From positions 1,396,303-1,460,302 of the forward strand of contig CBDBHT010000008.1 of NCBI GenBank assembly GCA_965205965.1: a stretch of 64,000 bases of DNA. Reading direction: 5' to 3'. Under the pieces are notes generated by a model. The model searched no databases. It was not told where the DNA came from and saw nothing but the letters and a program-made list of their open reading frames with translations. Below, in pieces: positions 46,282 through 56,425 of this stretch (position 1 is its first letter; the number at the start of each line of letters is the position of its first letter). The stretch is from Bin55 sp965205965 (GTDB lineage: Bacteria; Pseudomonadota; Gammaproteobacteria; Pseudomonadales; Azotimanducaceae). A program made the translations under genes and the position numbers.

Positions 46282-47386
46282 CTAATATACTTTAGGGATT
46301 AAACGAAAGCGTACCTTTGAGCGATATTCTTTCCAGAGTTCGCCATATTTTGCCGCACATTTACGATCGTCTATGCGCTCTCGGGCAACAAAGAAAATAG
46401 TCAAATAAATGAAGTAGATCCAAGCCCATAAATTCGTAAAGTGACCTAAGGCGAGTGCCATAGCGAGGACTATCAAGATTTCGCCCAAGTAATTCATGTG
46501 TCGAGCTGCTCCCCAAAAGCCGCTATTTAAAATACTCTTTTCGCCGTTAGTGAGAACTGTAGGCTTTATAAATCCGAGAAAGACTCGTTCCGGCCATCGT
46601 TTAAACGCATACTTCTGCAAGTTCGCGCCGCGAGTGATCATCCATCCGATCAGGAAAATCACTATTGATCCACCCAGCCAAATATAGTGCAGGCTGGGAT
46701 CAATCTCGGGAGCAGGTGCATCCGCAAGCCCCCAGAGAGCAACTGGATACATGCAAGGATAGACGGCGACGCATCCGAATATCAGTTTCCACCTGACGCG
46801 TTCTTCAATAATGTCAAACGTGTAGAGCTGAACCCGCTCAAAACAAAAGTAGTCCGCTACGAACCACAACCACATCGCCGTGTGGAGAAATAGTCCTATG
46901 TTGGATGCATCGCCGAATTGACCGTAGTGATATGCTGCACTTGAAACCACATTTAGCGCAAGCAATGTGCCACCAAAAATATAAAGAGACATCTTCACGT
47001 CGACGTGCCCAAAAGAACTGAACGTTGCGAGAACGACCTTCTACCCATTGCAATAGAAATTGCCTGTCGTCTGCAGGAGCACGAAGAACCAGCCAAGCGG
47101 CAAGTACAACGCTCAAAGCTACGGATCCCGCCATTGCCGACCACTTCACCCGACACAGCCAATCGATAGACACGGTAGTCAGCTCAAACCACCAAATAAC
47201 CAGAACGCAAATGAAAACAATTAATCCGTTTAGGCGGTGTTGAACGGGGGCCGCAGTCGCCTCTTCGTGCACGTAACCCTCCACACGAAATGCAGGAATT
47301 ATCACGTGAAGCACTAAGATGATGACAAAAATCGCCGTCGATGTAAAAAACCCGGCCACTGCCTCTATGCTTATTGGCTCTGTCAT
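46282..47386 (-). pseudogene. ERG4/ERG24 (sterol C14/C24 reductase)-like membrane protein, frameshifted
   Basis: Two overlapping frames make one ~365-residue protein. 47386-~46990 encodes an N-terminal part with several membrane segments (FTSTAIFVIILVLHVIIPAF, LNGLIVFICVLVIWWFEL); ~46998-46282 encodes the rest, with FWGAARHMNYLGEILIVLAM and the C-terminal RDDxKCxxKYGxxWxEYxxxVxxRxIP pattern (DDRKCAAKYGELWKEYRSKV, RLIPKVY), which is diagnostic for ERG4/ERG24 sterol reductases. The break lies around 46985-47010. Bacterial members reduce sterol or other isoprenoid double bonds; the native substrate is unknown. A sequencing error is possible; a split gene is unlikely. Confidence 0.75.
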
Positions 47387-47916
47387 TTGTTTTATGGCCT
47401 TGTGAAGTAATTTGGGGTTCAGCGAAATACTGTGCTAAAAAGCCAAACGATGGTACGAGCACTCGATTTTCTGGCTAAGTTCAACGTGCTTCGTGAGCTG
47501 CTATCGTAACGCTGACCTGTTTGTAACCATTCGCAAGATTGGCCAACTGTCGTCTTAACCTCTATACGGTACTGCCTTAACTTTAGGGTGGGAACTTCAC
47601 ATAATACGAAACTCCATAGCTGCGATGAAAGGTAACCAGCTTCTCGACAAAATTATCGGTTTTCGTACAAAGTGACTGCTTCCCAACTGAATTTTGTCAC
47701 GTAACACGCGATGACCACTCATGATTCATCATCACTCCTACCGGCGCGATCCAAACTCTACGCAAAGAGTTACCTCCAACGAGGCGGGCGTCTATAATCT
47801 ATCTCTAGGGAAGTTATTTCACACGTAACAGTAGACAAGTCCGATACGTACCTCTCAAAACACGTATAAGTTTTAGAGAGACGTCATGCATTTATACAAG
47901 CATTCAATCTCTAGTC
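47387..47916. other. Intergenic region upstream of hemC
   Basis: 530 bases between the divergent sterol-reductase-like gene and hemC. It must hold the promoter of the hem operon. I see no IS terminus, RNA gene or coding frame with support. Confidence 0.5.
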
Positions 47917-48828
47917 GTGAGTAAAGTACTACGAATTGCGACAAGAGAGAGCCGGTTGGCGATGCTGCAAGCCCAGCTCGTGAAATCTCGTATTGAGCAG
48001 CAAAGAAAAGATATCCACGTCGAGCTTGTGGGTTTCAGCACTACGGGTGACCGCACTGCCTCTGACGGCACGTCGCTTGAGTCTGTCGGGGGAAAAGGTA
48101 GTTTCGTCAAGGAAGTCGAGCGGGCATTGGGCGATAGTTGTGCGGATATCGCGATACACAGCATGAAAGATGTTCCGACGAACGTGCCTGAGGGTTTTTC
48201 CGTTTTCAGCGTCTGTGAACGCGCAGATTCAAGAGACGCGCTCCTCGGCAAGAACAATATCCTTAATCTCCGACCAAAAGACCGAGTTGGATCATCGAGT
48301 AAAAGACGTACCGCTCTACTCCGGCAACAGATTCGAGACATCGAGATATATCCTATCCGTGGGAACGTCGATACACGGCTTAGGAAGCTTGATTCAGGAG
48401 CCTGTGACGCGCTGATTCTGGCAGCGGCCGGCTTGGACCGGCTTGATTTGAGGCATCGTATAGATCAGCGGCTGGACCCGTGGGATTTCGTACCCTCCGC
48501 AGGTCAAGGCGTACTTGCGGCCGAATGTCTCTGCGACCGAAAAGACATGATTGAGCTGATTCAATCAATCCAGGAGGAACAAACCGAATCCTGCGTCCGA
48601 ATCGAACGTAGTATAGCAAATATGCTAAATGCTGATTGTTCTTCCGCGATTGGTGTACATTGTTTAACTAAGAATGGCCAATTTCACGTAGTGGCGGTGG
48701 TACTTGACGAGAGCGGTTCGCAAAGTATCCGCGTCAGAATGCGGAACGACGACGCACAAAAGATCGTATCTGATTGCGTGAAGTCGTTATATAAAATGGG
48801 AGCACAAGAACTGCTTCATTCAGCATGA
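47917..48828 (+). CDS. hemC: Porphobilinogen deaminase (hydroxymethylbilane synthase)
   Basis: 303 residues; polymerises four porphobilinogens on a dipyrromethane cofactor bound to C241 (LNADCSSAIGVH, an unusual variant of the GGCxxPxG loop). Catalytic Asp is in HSMKDVPTNVPEGF; LRIATRESRLAMLQAQ is the N-terminal signature, and RGNVDTRLRKLDSG is intact. GTG start. Overlaps hemD by ATGA (48825-48828). First gene of hemCDXY, a gammaproteobacterial arrangement. Confidence 0.95.
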   Translation: MSKVLRIATRESRLAMLQAQLVKSRIEQQRKDIHVELVGFSTTGDRTASDGTSLESVGGKGSFVKEVERALGDSCADIAIHSMKDVPTNVPEGFSVFSVCERADSRDALLGKNNILNLRPKDRVGSSSKRRTALLRQQIRDIEIYPIRGNVDTRLRKLDSGACDALILAAAGLDRLDLRHRIDQRLDPWDFVPSAGQGVLAAECLCDRKDMIELIQSIQEEQTESCVRIERSIANMLNADCSSAIGVHCLTKNGQFHVVAVVLDESGSQSIRVRMRNDDAQKIVSDCVKSLYKMGAQELLHSA

Positions 48829-49508
48829 GCGTCGTATGGGTCACTCGAAGCGAGCCAAGTGCTACGTATCTAGCGGAGTCACTTGAATCAAAAGGATACA
48901 CGGTAGTGAAGGCACCGGTTTTTCAAATCTCTCCCACGCGTGACGACCTTCCAAAAGGAGTATTCGCCTGGCGAATCTATCTTTCTTCGCATGCCGTTCG
49001 ACATTCCAGCGAATTTCCATCAGCTAGGGAAAGGATCCTTGCGGTCGGTCCTAGTACGCTCAACTCGCTACGTGAAAGAAATATCCAGGCGGAATGCCCT
49101 ACGGAACATTCATCGGAAGGCCTCTACCAGTTCATTGCATCGCGGGCGCACCCAGGTCAACACGTGTTAATCGTCTGTGGTACTGGAGGGCGTAAGCTGT
49201 TACGCGAACGGCTCGCAGAGGATGGATATGACGTCAAAGAGTGGTGTGTATACGAAAGAAAACGGCAGCATGTAAGATTGGTACCAGAAGGATTAGACGC
49301 GATAGAGATAAGCAGCCTTGAATCGTTGCAATACGTTGATCGATATATCAATCAGACATTCCCCACTCTAAGAAGCAAAATTACATGCTTGACCCCGTCC
49401 GAACGTATATTTCAAGCCGCCAGAAGTGCTGGCTTTGAACAAGTCTTGATAACGGAAGGTACGTCACAAGATCACGTCATCGCGGCAATGGACACGTTGA
49501 GACTTTAA
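48825..49508 (+). CDS. hemD: Uroporphyrinogen-III synthase
   Basis: 227 residues; closes and inverts ring D of hydroxymethylbilane. The family is poorly conserved, but the two-domain pattern is visible: WVTRSEPSATYLAESLESKG at the N-terminus, AVGPSTLNSLRERNIQ, and HVLIVCGTGGRKLLRERLAE with VYERKR. Position between hemC and hemX, with overlapping start and stop codons on both sides, supports the call strongly. Confidence 0.92.
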   Translation: MSVVWVTRSEPSATYLAESLESKGYTVVKAPVFQISPTRDDLPKGVFAWRIYLSSHAVRHSSEFPSARERILAVGPSTLNSLRERNIQAECPTEHSSEGLYQFIASRAHPGQHVLIVCGTGGRKLLRERLAEDGYDVKEWCVYERKRQHVRLVPEGLDAIEISSLESLQYVDRYINQTFPTLRSKITCLTPSERIFQAARSAGFEQVLITEGTSQDHVIAAMDTLRL

Positions 49509-50623
49509 TGAGCGAAGTTCCCGCATCCAACTCTAAGCCCCCCAAAAAAATCACGAAAGGTACCACGACACCGAAGCGTGGTTCGGTTGGGTTAATTTTT
49601 GTCACGTTTCTGGTTCTTGCTGCGTTAAGTGCAAGCGGCTACGTGCTCTGGCGTATGGAGTTCGCTAATCCGATTAAAGCGGACACTGAGATATTAAATA
49701 ACCGGATATCACAAATTGAAACGCGGTATGGTCAGCACCTAGCCGCAGTAGCGGAATTCGAAGCGGAGATGCGTACGCAAATCCGCGACCTTGAAAATCT
49801 AATTCAAGAACAGCAGACGGCTATCAATCGATACGCTAAACGGCTAGCTCTAGTTGGGTCCGCTAAAACGGATATCAATGACGAACAATGGCGGATCGCG
49901 GAAGTTGAATACCTCCTACGCATCGCAAATCTAAGACTGCTGTTAGACCGAAACGTTCCGATTACAATTGCATTGTTGGACACGGCGGATAAGATTCTTG
50001 CGCAGATTGATGACTTCTCCCTCCACGACGTTCGCTCGAAGGTCGTATCAGAACTGGAACAATTGCGGAATTTAGAACCGATTGACCAACAGGGAATCAG
50101 TCTGAGGATCCGCGAGCTGCAAGGACGCATTGATGGCTTGCCGGTTGGCTTGCCCGATTTGGTCTCAGTTAGCAAAGAGCATTCTGAAGACACCGCACAA
50201 GGAAGGGGTTACTGGAATCGCATCGTTGATGGGCTTGCATCCATTATTTTGATCAGGCACCACGATTCGAATCCCGTGAGACCGTTGATAGACGATCAGG
50301 CCATAATGATCGTAAAGCAACAAATGCGCTTATCTTTAGACCGGGCGTTGATCGCTCTCATACGTCAAGATGCGGAAAGTTTTTTACTTGGAATCGACGA
50401 CACCAGCTCGCTAGTGACGAATCACTTCGATGACCGTAATGAAACAACGCGGAAATTTCTCGACTCCCTTCAGTCTCTGCGGGAAGCAACGATCACACAA
50501 AAACTGCCAGACATTTCAGGGTCCTTACAGTTATTGAAAACAAAGCGCACGCAAACCGTCGAAGTCGAATACGGTGAAGACATCCAGTCTGAAGATCAGC
50601 CGCACCAAGATAACAAAGAATGA
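49508..50623 (+). CDS. hemX: HemX-like membrane protein of the hemCDXY operon
   Basis: 371 residues. A Lys/Pro-rich cytoplasmic N-terminus (PASNSKPPKKITKGTTTPK) precedes one membrane helix (GLIFVTFLVLAALSASGYVL, ~28-48), a coiled-coil segment (~60-110) and a periplasmic HemX domain with QWRIAEVEYLLRIANLRLLL, which is diagnostic. E. coli HemX was once called a uroporphyrinogen methyltransferase, but it lacks that enzyme's domain; its role is unproven, perhaps organising haem enzymes. Shares one base with hemD. Confidence 0.9.
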   Translation: MSEVPASNSKPPKKITKGTTTPKRGSVGLIFVTFLVLAALSASGYVLWRMEFANPIKADTEILNNRISQIETRYGQHLAAVAEFEAEMRTQIRDLENLIQEQQTAINRYAKRLALVGSAKTDINDEQWRIAEVEYLLRIANLRLLLDRNVPITIALLDTADKILAQIDDFSLHDVRSKVVSELEQLRNLEPIDQQGISLRIRELQGRIDGLPVGLPDLVSVSKEHSEDTAQGRGYWNRIVDGLASIILIRHHDSNPVRPLIDDQAIMIVKQQMRLSLDRALIALIRQDAESFLLGIDDTSSLVTNHFDDRNETTRKFLDSLQSLREATITQKLPDISGSLQLLKTKRTQTVEVEYGEDIQSEDQPHQDNKE

Positions 50624-50654
50624 AATCACTCTCGCCGCTCAGAGCATAGCTACG

Positions 50655-51941
50655 ATGATTCGTCTCGCTCTATACCTGTTGATTGCCATCTCTCTGGGAG
50701 GGTTGATGGGCTATCTGATTACGGTCGATACGGGCTACGTGCTCTTCGCTTTTGGTCAGTACACTCTAGAGTCAACCATATGGGGGGTTGCAGCATTAGT
50801 GCTGATATTGCTGATCTTCCTTTACGTCGTCAAAAGAGTGGGGAGAGGCGTTTGGCCCAGAGTTACCAGCAAGCGTAACTGGAGACTTAGTTACCGAGAA
50901 CGGCAGATACGACGACTGTCCGGCAATGGACTCACTCAGTTCGCCTTACAGGACTGGCGTTCCGCACGCGATACTTTTGTGCGATTAGCTCAAAAATCCG
51001 ATACGCCGGCCGTTCACTATCTTCAAGCGGCTTCAGCCGCGATAAATATGAACGAATTGCGCGATGCTGGAAGATTGCTTGCAAAGGCGTCAGACGAGAA
51101 CCCATTTGCATCGATTGCGGTCAACTTGGAAAAAGCTAACGTGAAACAGGTCAGCAGCGATTTAAAAGGCAGCCGACAAGTTCTCGAACAGCTCTTTAAA
51201 CAACGTCCGAAGAGCACGGCGATCGCCGGTCAGTTAGCTGAATGTTGTGAAAGGCTTGGTGATTGGAAATCCGCTCAAGATCTCTGGCAAACGGTTAGTA
51301 AATTGGACGCATCCGATACGGCCTACACAGATATGCGGGTCGTCCGATGCATAGTGCAACGATTCCAGACTGTGGGTTCCGAAACGGGCCAATCTGAAAA
51401 AGTAGAAGGTATATGGCATTCCGTACCGCGGAAACTGAAGAATCACACGGACATTGTCACCGTGTTTGCCAAGGTGCTCATTACGGAGAGATCGTTTGCC
51501 GACGCGGAAATCGAGCTCCGGCGAGTGCTCAACCAACGATATGAACCTGAATGGATAAATCTGTACGGAAAGCTCTCTGCAGACCCTCAGTCTCAGTTAA
51601 AGGCGTTGGAGAAGTGGAGTAAAAAACGAGTGAACGATCCTGATATTCTCTTGGCCCGAGGACGTTTACAACTAGCTAATAAGAATCCTGGCGATGCAAA
51701 AAAAGATTTAGAAGCGAGCTACCGGATACGTGCGACCCGAGCATTAAATCTGGAGCTAAGCCGTTTATACCTGACAACGGGAGACGCCGAAGCCGCGAGC
51801 AAGTTGTTAGCCGAGATGCTGGATGACAAATTCGAAGACGATCCAGCTGAACGTGAAAATGACCACCTGCAAATCAATTGGCATCATCGCCAGCCAAAAG
51901 CCGAAAAGGCACCTTCACGTTATTATTGTGTAGTATCGTGA
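50655..51941 (+). CDS. hemY: HemY-like TPR membrane protein
   Basis: 428 residues. Two membrane helices at the N-terminus (MIRLALYLLIAISLGGLMGY and VAALVLILLIFLYVVKRVG) flank the HemY motif DTGYVLFAFGQYTLEST. The remainder is a TPR-like repeat region with helix pairs (RSARDTFVRLAQ, DAGRLLAKASDEN, DAKKDLEASYRIRAT). I chose ATG 50655 because it gives the family N-terminus; the frame is open back to 50574 inside hemX. Despite the name it is not the protoporphyrinogen oxidase of Gram-positive bacteria. Likely a partner of HemX. Confidence 0.88.
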   Translation: MIRLALYLLIAISLGGLMGYLITVDTGYVLFAFGQYTLESTIWGVAALVLILLIFLYVVKRVGRGVWPRVTSKRNWRLSYRERQIRRLSGNGLTQFALQDWRSARDTFVRLAQKSDTPAVHYLQAASAAINMNELRDAGRLLAKASDENPFASIAVNLEKANVKQVSSDLKGSRQVLEQLFKQRPKSTAIAGQLAECCERLGDWKSAQDLWQTVSKLDASDTAYTDMRVVRCIVQRFQTVGSETGQSEKVEGIWHSVPRKLKNHTDIVTVFAKVLITERSFADAEIELRRVLNQRYEPEWINLYGKLSADPQSQLKALEKWSKKRVNDPDILLARGRLQLANKNPGDAKKDLEASYRIRATRALNLELSRLYLTTGDAEAASKLLAEMLDDKFEDDPAERENDHLQINWHHRQPKAEKAPSRYYCVVS

Positions 51942-51951
51942 CTCCTAAATC

Positions 51952-52527
51952 GTGAATACTCCTAAATCAGAAAAGCCCGGTGAAGTTGATCAAGATCAAC
52001 TCCTAGTTTTGGTTAATTCTGACGATGAAGTAATTGGTACCCTTGACAAAGAATCGTGCCATGCTGGCAGGGGAGTATTACATCGCGCCCTTTCGGTGTT
52101 TCTATTCAACGAGGCTGGTGAACTGCTGATCCAGCAACGAGCCCGCAATAAACCACTTTGGGGAGGGTATTGGTCGAATAGCTGCTGTACTCATCCCTAC
52201 CCCGGTGAGCTAACGGGTACTGCCGCGAAGCGACGCGTTTCGGAAGAACTCGGCCTAGACGCGTCGCTTAAGTACCTGTATAAGTTTGAATACGAAGCTC
52301 GCTTTAACGAATACCTATCCGAACGTGAACTGTGCTCCGTCTATATCGGGCAATCATTTCAAACTCCCAATCCGGACCCGTGTGAAATCGCCACCACGCG
52401 CTGGATGACGTTGGAAGACGTTGATGATCTCCTCAAAAACCATTCGAATCTGTGCACTCCTTGGTTCGCGATCGAATGGGAAAAACTTCGATTAGAATTC
52501 AACGACCAACTTTTTATTAATAAATAA
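51952..52527 (+). CDS. idi: Isopentenyl-diphosphate delta-isomerase, type 1
   Basis: 191 residues; interconverts IPP and DMAPP for isoprenoid synthesis. Nudix-like fold with catalytic C79 in GGYWSNSCCTHPYPGE and the partner glutamate region YLSERELCSVY. HRALSVFLFNEAGELLIQQR and KRRVSEELG (Nudix helix) are intact. GTG start ten bases after hemY, so probably the last gene of the hem transcript. Close to the broken sterol-reductase-like gene, but no squalene or sterol synthesis genes are visible here. Confidence 0.94.
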   Translation: MNTPKSEKPGEVDQDQLLVLVNSDDEVIGTLDKESCHAGRGVLHRALSVFLFNEAGELLIQQRARNKPLWGGYWSNSCCTHPYPGELTGTAAKRRVSEELGLDASLKYLYKFEYEARFNEYLSERELCSVYIGQSFQTPNPDPCEIATTRWMTLEDVDDLLKNHSNLCTPWFAIEWEKLRLEFNDQLFINK

Positions 52528-52821
52528 CCTCATAAACGGCAAAATACGTATTATTCCTCCCCTTTTTTTGTAGTCTTCATACGTACTTTGCATCACGAAA
52601 TATATCCAAAAAATGGACTGCTAGGCAGGTTAAGAATAGATCACTTTAGTATCTGTACCACTTAGAAACTACTACGGATTTTGCTTCAACCTCGCGTTGG
52701 ACAGTTTATGTCTCACTCCGTAGTACCCGTCGCTCGCAGCGTTGATACGCGGCTTCTCATGAATATCCTCTCCGGTCGGATCAAGTACAATCATTAATTA
52801 GTAACTGTACCGACTCAAATA

Positions 52822-54255
52822 CTACGCATCCGGAAGGCCGGGCACTTTTGCAACTTGTTCATGACCGTGCTTGATCCCCAGAAGCCTAATGTTGAGTATG
52901 ACGGCTGCAACGCCTAAGCCAGCCACCATTCCCCACCAGAAGCCCAAGACTCCAATGCCAGAGAAAGTACCGTAGCCGTAGCACATGATATATCCGACGG
53001 GAATCCCAAGGAGCCAATACGAGAAAAGCGCAATAAACATGGGTATGCGGGTGTCTTTGTATCCGCGTAGCGCACCGATAGCGGCAACCTGCGTTGCGTC
53101 GAAAAGCTGGAATAGTGCACAGATCACCAAAAGTTGCGCGGCGGTCTTTGCTACCGCACTCTCGCGCGTATATAGCGAAACGATCTGGTCTCCCGCAATA
53201 AGCAGGATCATCGCAATAAACGAGCCAATACACAGCGCAAGCAAAATCGAAACTATAGCGGATAACCGTGCGTCAGACATGCTCCGTGCACCAATATTCG
53301 TTCCCACTCGGATCGTCGTGGCCATACCCAAAGCTAACGGGATCATGAATCCTAGACCACCTACGTTCATGGCAATCGCGTGGCTAGCGATAGCGTCGGT
53401 GCCGAGTCGTCCGATAAACAACGCGACCATCGAAAAGAACCCTACTTCGAAGAACAGCCCAATTCCTATCGGCATACCCACGCGAACTAAATTGAAAATA
53501 TCATCCCAGCGTGGAAAATCGAATCTTTTGAAAACCCCAGTACGTCGAAGACGCGAAGTACCGACGACGACGAGCATGATGGAAAACTGGTACCAGGCAA
53601 GTATCGCCGTTGCAATACCACAACCTACTCCACCAAATCCTGAAAATTCCGATGAGACGCCGAATACTAGCACGTAGGTCAATGGAACCTTGACGACGAG
53701 TGCGCTGAGTGCGATCACCATGGCTGGTTTAGTCCAAGACATCCCGTCGCAGAGATACCGCAGAACGTAGTAACCGAGAAGCGCAAATATCCCTAAGCTC
53801 TGTGCTTTGAGCATGTTCACTGCTATCGGAATCGCTTCTGGGTCTACTTGGAACTGATGAAGAAGCGGCTCTACGCCAAACAAAAGCATTACGCAGCACA
53901 GAGAACAGATGACGGCAATCCACCCCGCCTGTCTCACGACGGCTCCTATTTCACTGACGCGGCCAGCTCCCCGTAACTGAGCCACGGTTGGTGTTTCCGC
54001 GAGCAAAATACCTGAAAACAGCAATAGCACAGGCCAATAGAGGCTGTTCCCAACGGCTACTCCCGCTAGATCCGCAGCACCGGCATGGCCGGCCATCACG
54101 GCGTCTATTAGACCCATACCCATCTGCGACAGTTGAGTAATCATGATGGGCCAACCTAGCCGACTCAGCGACCGAACCTCGCCTACCATTCTGTCAAATA
54201 ACAACGAATACTCCCGTGGTACATCCGCAACCAGATGAACTATCCGATTGCTCAA
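52822..54255 (-). CDS. MATE-family multidrug efflux protein (NorM-like)
   Basis: 477 residues with about 12 membrane segments in two homologous halves. The first half begins LSRLGWPIMITQLSQMGMGL followed by DAVMAGHAG, a classic MATE N-terminal motif; the second has GMPIGIGLFFEVGFF. Such proteins expel cationic drugs in exchange for Na+ or H+. Start is TTG at 54255; ATG at 54189 would give a 455-residue protein starting MVGEVRSLSRLGWP and is equally plausible. 289 bases separate it from the divergent rubrerythrin gene. Confidence 0.9.
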   Translation of the reverse strand: MSNRIVHLVADVPREYSLLFDRMVGEVRSLSRLGWPIMITQLSQMGMGLIDAVMAGHAGAADLAGVAVGNSLYWPVLLLFSGILLAETPTVAQLRGAGRVSEIGAVVRQAGWIAVICSLCCVMLLFGVEPLLHQFQVDPEAIPIAVNMLKAQSLGIFALLGYYVLRYLCDGMSWTKPAMVIALSALVVKVPLTYVLVFGVSSEFSGFGGVGCGIATAILAWYQFSIMLVVVGTSRLRRTGVFKRFDFPRWDDIFNLVRVGMPIGIGLFFEVGFFSMVALFIGRLGTDAIASHAIAMNVGGLGFMIPLALGMATTIRVGTNIGARSMSDARLSAIVSILLALCIGSFIAMILLIAGDQIVSLYTRESAVAKTAAQLLVICALFQLFDATQVAAIGALRGYKDTRIPMFIALFSYWLLGIPVGYIMCYGYGTFSGIGVLGFWWGMVAGLGVAAVILNIRLLGIKHGHEQVAKVPGLPDA

Positions 54256-54544
54256 GATAAACCATGCTTGAACAACGAAAGCACTATCAGGTGCGAAATA
54301 AATCTAATTACTGGAAGCGACAAGACATTCATGCCCCTCCAAGCCAAGCAAAGCGTACTCAGACGCCTTCGATTAGCAAAGCCAAACGGCCCAGGCAATC
54401 TACACCATCATTGGTTTCTATCGATATAACCAGCCTCTGCAATTGATAAAATGTATCGGTGTGATTAAAAGAATAGAATGGCACATAACAAGCAACCTTT
54501 TATATACTGCACTGCCTAAGTTAAACCCCAATGGAGATACATAG

Positions 54545-54961
54545 ATGGACCTCAACGGGAGCCAAACACTGCAAAATCTCAAAGACGCATTTGCAGGCGA
54601 ATCACAAGCTAACCGACGTTATCTCTACTTTGCCGCGAAAGCGGACGTAGAAGGTGAGAACGACGTAGCAGCGGTTTTCCGCTCCACTGCAGAAGGCGAA
54701 ACGGGACACGCGCACGGGCACTTGGAATACCTAGAAAGCGTTGGTGATCCCGCTACCGGCCTTCCCATCGGTACAACCTCCGACAATCTTAAAGCAGCTA
54801 TCGCTGGGGAGACGTACGAGTATACCGACATGTATCCAGGCATGGCTAAGACCGCTCGCGAGGAAGGGTTCGACGAGATTGCCGACTGGTTTGAGACATT
54901 GGCCAAAGCGGAACGCTCCCACGCTAACCGTTTTACGAAAGCTCTCAGCGACTCCGAGTAA
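54545..54961 (+). CDS. Rubrerythrin-like diiron protein without rubredoxin domain
   Basis: 138-residue four-helix ferritin-like protein. Diiron ligands are evident: E19 (AGES), E52 and H55 (EGETGH), E89 (GETYEY), E123 and H126 (KAERSH). The C-terminal CxxC rubredoxin domain of classical rubrerythrin is absent, so electrons for peroxide reduction must come from another protein, plausibly the Fe-S protein downstream. Ribosome-binding GGAG at 54533-54536, eight bases before ATG. First gene of a three-gene operon. Cytoplasmic. Confidence 0.92.
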   Translation: MDLNGSQTLQNLKDAFAGESQANRRYLYFAAKADVEGENDVAAVFRSTAEGETGHAHGHLEYLESVGDPATGLPIGTTSDNLKAAIAGETYEYTDMYPGMAKTAREEGFDEIADWFETLAKAERSHANRFTKALSDSE

Positions 54962-55069
54962 CCTAAGCCGCGCACCGTTCCAAGCGAAGCCAAACCCGAA
55001 ACCCTATAGAGAACAAGAAAAGGGCTGCGAGGTCCTTTCTTGGGCTGCATTCCGCGGTTCGATCTCAAA

Positions 55070-56425
55070 ATGTCCATAAAAGAAGGCAATCTAGAGGCAC
55101 CTAAACGTGAGCCTATTCCTTGGCAAACTGAGGAATATTCCGACTCAGAGTCCCTAGACAAAGAGATGGAGCGCGTCTTCGATATTTGCCACGGTTGCAG
55201 GCGATGCGTGAATCTATGCAATGCGTTCCCCACGCTTTTTGATTTGATTGACGAGTCGGCAACAATGGAAGTCGATGGCGTTCAAAAATCGGACTATATG
55301 AACGTTGTTGACGAATGCTATCTATGTGACCTTTGTGCGGAAACCAAATGTCCTTACCTACCCCCGCATGAATGGGCGGTCGACTTTCCACACTTGATGC
55401 TGCGAGCAAAAGTACGAAAGTTCAAAGCTAAGAATATCAAGTTGCGGGACCGCATACTTACGAGCACGGAACTGCTATTTAAGGTAGGTTCGATTCCTGG
55501 TATATCCGCCTTCGTCAACGCGTCGATGAGTAACCCATTTCTGCGAGCCCTCGGCGAACGCACGGGCCGTATACATAAAAATGCCCCGCTTCCAAAATTT
55601 GCCCGGAAGACGTTCCAAAAACAGTGGAAAGAGGGAAGTATCGATACAAACTCTAATGAAGATGTGATCAGTGAACCTCGCCCGAGCACTACTACAACCG
55701 GGCGAGTAGCGATTTATGTAACTTGTTATGGAAACTACAACGAGCCAGATATCGTAGAGGCACTAGTAAAAGTTCTTCGGCACAATGATATCGAGGTCCA
55801 GGCAATTGAGGATGTACGTTGTTGCGGAATGCCCAAGCTTGAACTCGGAGACTTGGATTCTGTCGCTGCTTATAAAGACGCAAACGTCCCCATATTAAAG
55901 AAATACGTTAACGATGGTTTTGACCTGATGTCGGTTATTCCGTCGTGCACGTTAATGTATCGGCAGGAAATACCTTTGCTGTTTCCCGATGACGCTGACG
56001 TATTTGCTGTCAAAGAAGCTTTTTTCGACCCGTTTGAATATCTGATTCTGCGACATAAAGAGGGATTGATTAATCAAAAATTTAAGCAGTCGTTAGGCAA
56101 AATCACCTATCACGCAGCCTGTCACCAACGGGTTCAAAACATTGGTCGAAAAACGCAAGATTTTCTTTCCCTCATTCCTGACACGGAGGTGAAAATCATT
56201 GAGCGGTGCTCTGGTCACAACGGCACGTACGCGGTGAAATCGGAGTCATATCAAACGGCGATGAAGATCGCTCGACCGGTGGTGCGCAACGTACAAGATA
56301 GTAAACCAGATACTTGGGGATCAGATTGTCCTATGGCCGGCCGATTAATTCAGCATAGCCTAGACGACGATTCCACTGCAGTCCATCCACTGCAAATGGT
56401 TTCTCGCGCATACGGACTCGATTAA
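55070..56425 (+). CDS. Fe-S oxidoreductase of the HdrD/GlpC (CCG-domain) type
   Basis: 451 residues. Two 4Fe-4S ferredoxin motifs: C40, C43, C46, C50 (CHGCRRCVNLC) and C83, C86, C89, C94 (CYLCDLCAETKC). Two cysteine-rich CCG-type regions follow: CYGNYNEPDIVEAL with DVRCCGMPKLELGD, and ACHQRVQ with RCSGHNGTYA, the second having CSG rather than CCG. Related to heterodisulfide reductase D and anaerobic glycerol-3-phosphate dehydrogenase C. I prefer ATG 55070 (MSIKEGNLEAPK) over the in-frame start at 55040. Overlaps the DUF3501 gene by one base. Likely electron carrier for the rubrerythrin; inference from operon. Confidence 0.88.
   Translation: MSIKEGNLEAPKREPIPWQTEEYSDSESLDKEMERVFDICHGCRRCVNLCNAFPTLFDLIDESATMEVDGVQKSDYMNVVDECYLCDLCAETKCPYLPPHEWAVDFPHLMLRAKVRKFKAKNIKLRDRILTSTELLFKVGSIPGISAFVNASMSNPFLRALGERTGRIHKNAPLPKFARKTFQKQWKEGSIDTNSNEDVISEPRPSTTTTGRVAIYVTCYGNYNEPDIVEALVKVLRHNDIEVQAIEDVRCCGMPKLELGDLDSVAAYKDANVPILKKYVNDGFDLMSVIPSCTLMYRQEIPLLFPDDADVFAVKEAFFDPFEYLILRHKEGLINQKFKQSLGKITYHAACHQRVQNIGRKTQDFLSLIPDTEVKIIERCSGHNGTYAVKSESYQTAMKIARPVVRNVQDSKPDTWGSDCPMAGRLIQHSLDDDSTAVHPLQMVSRAYGLD

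Noticed and set aside
46273..46298. Hairpin ATCCCTAA...TTAGGGAT as a terminator
   Set aside because: It overlaps the last codons of the sterol-reductase-like gene and lacks a U-run; likely coincidental.
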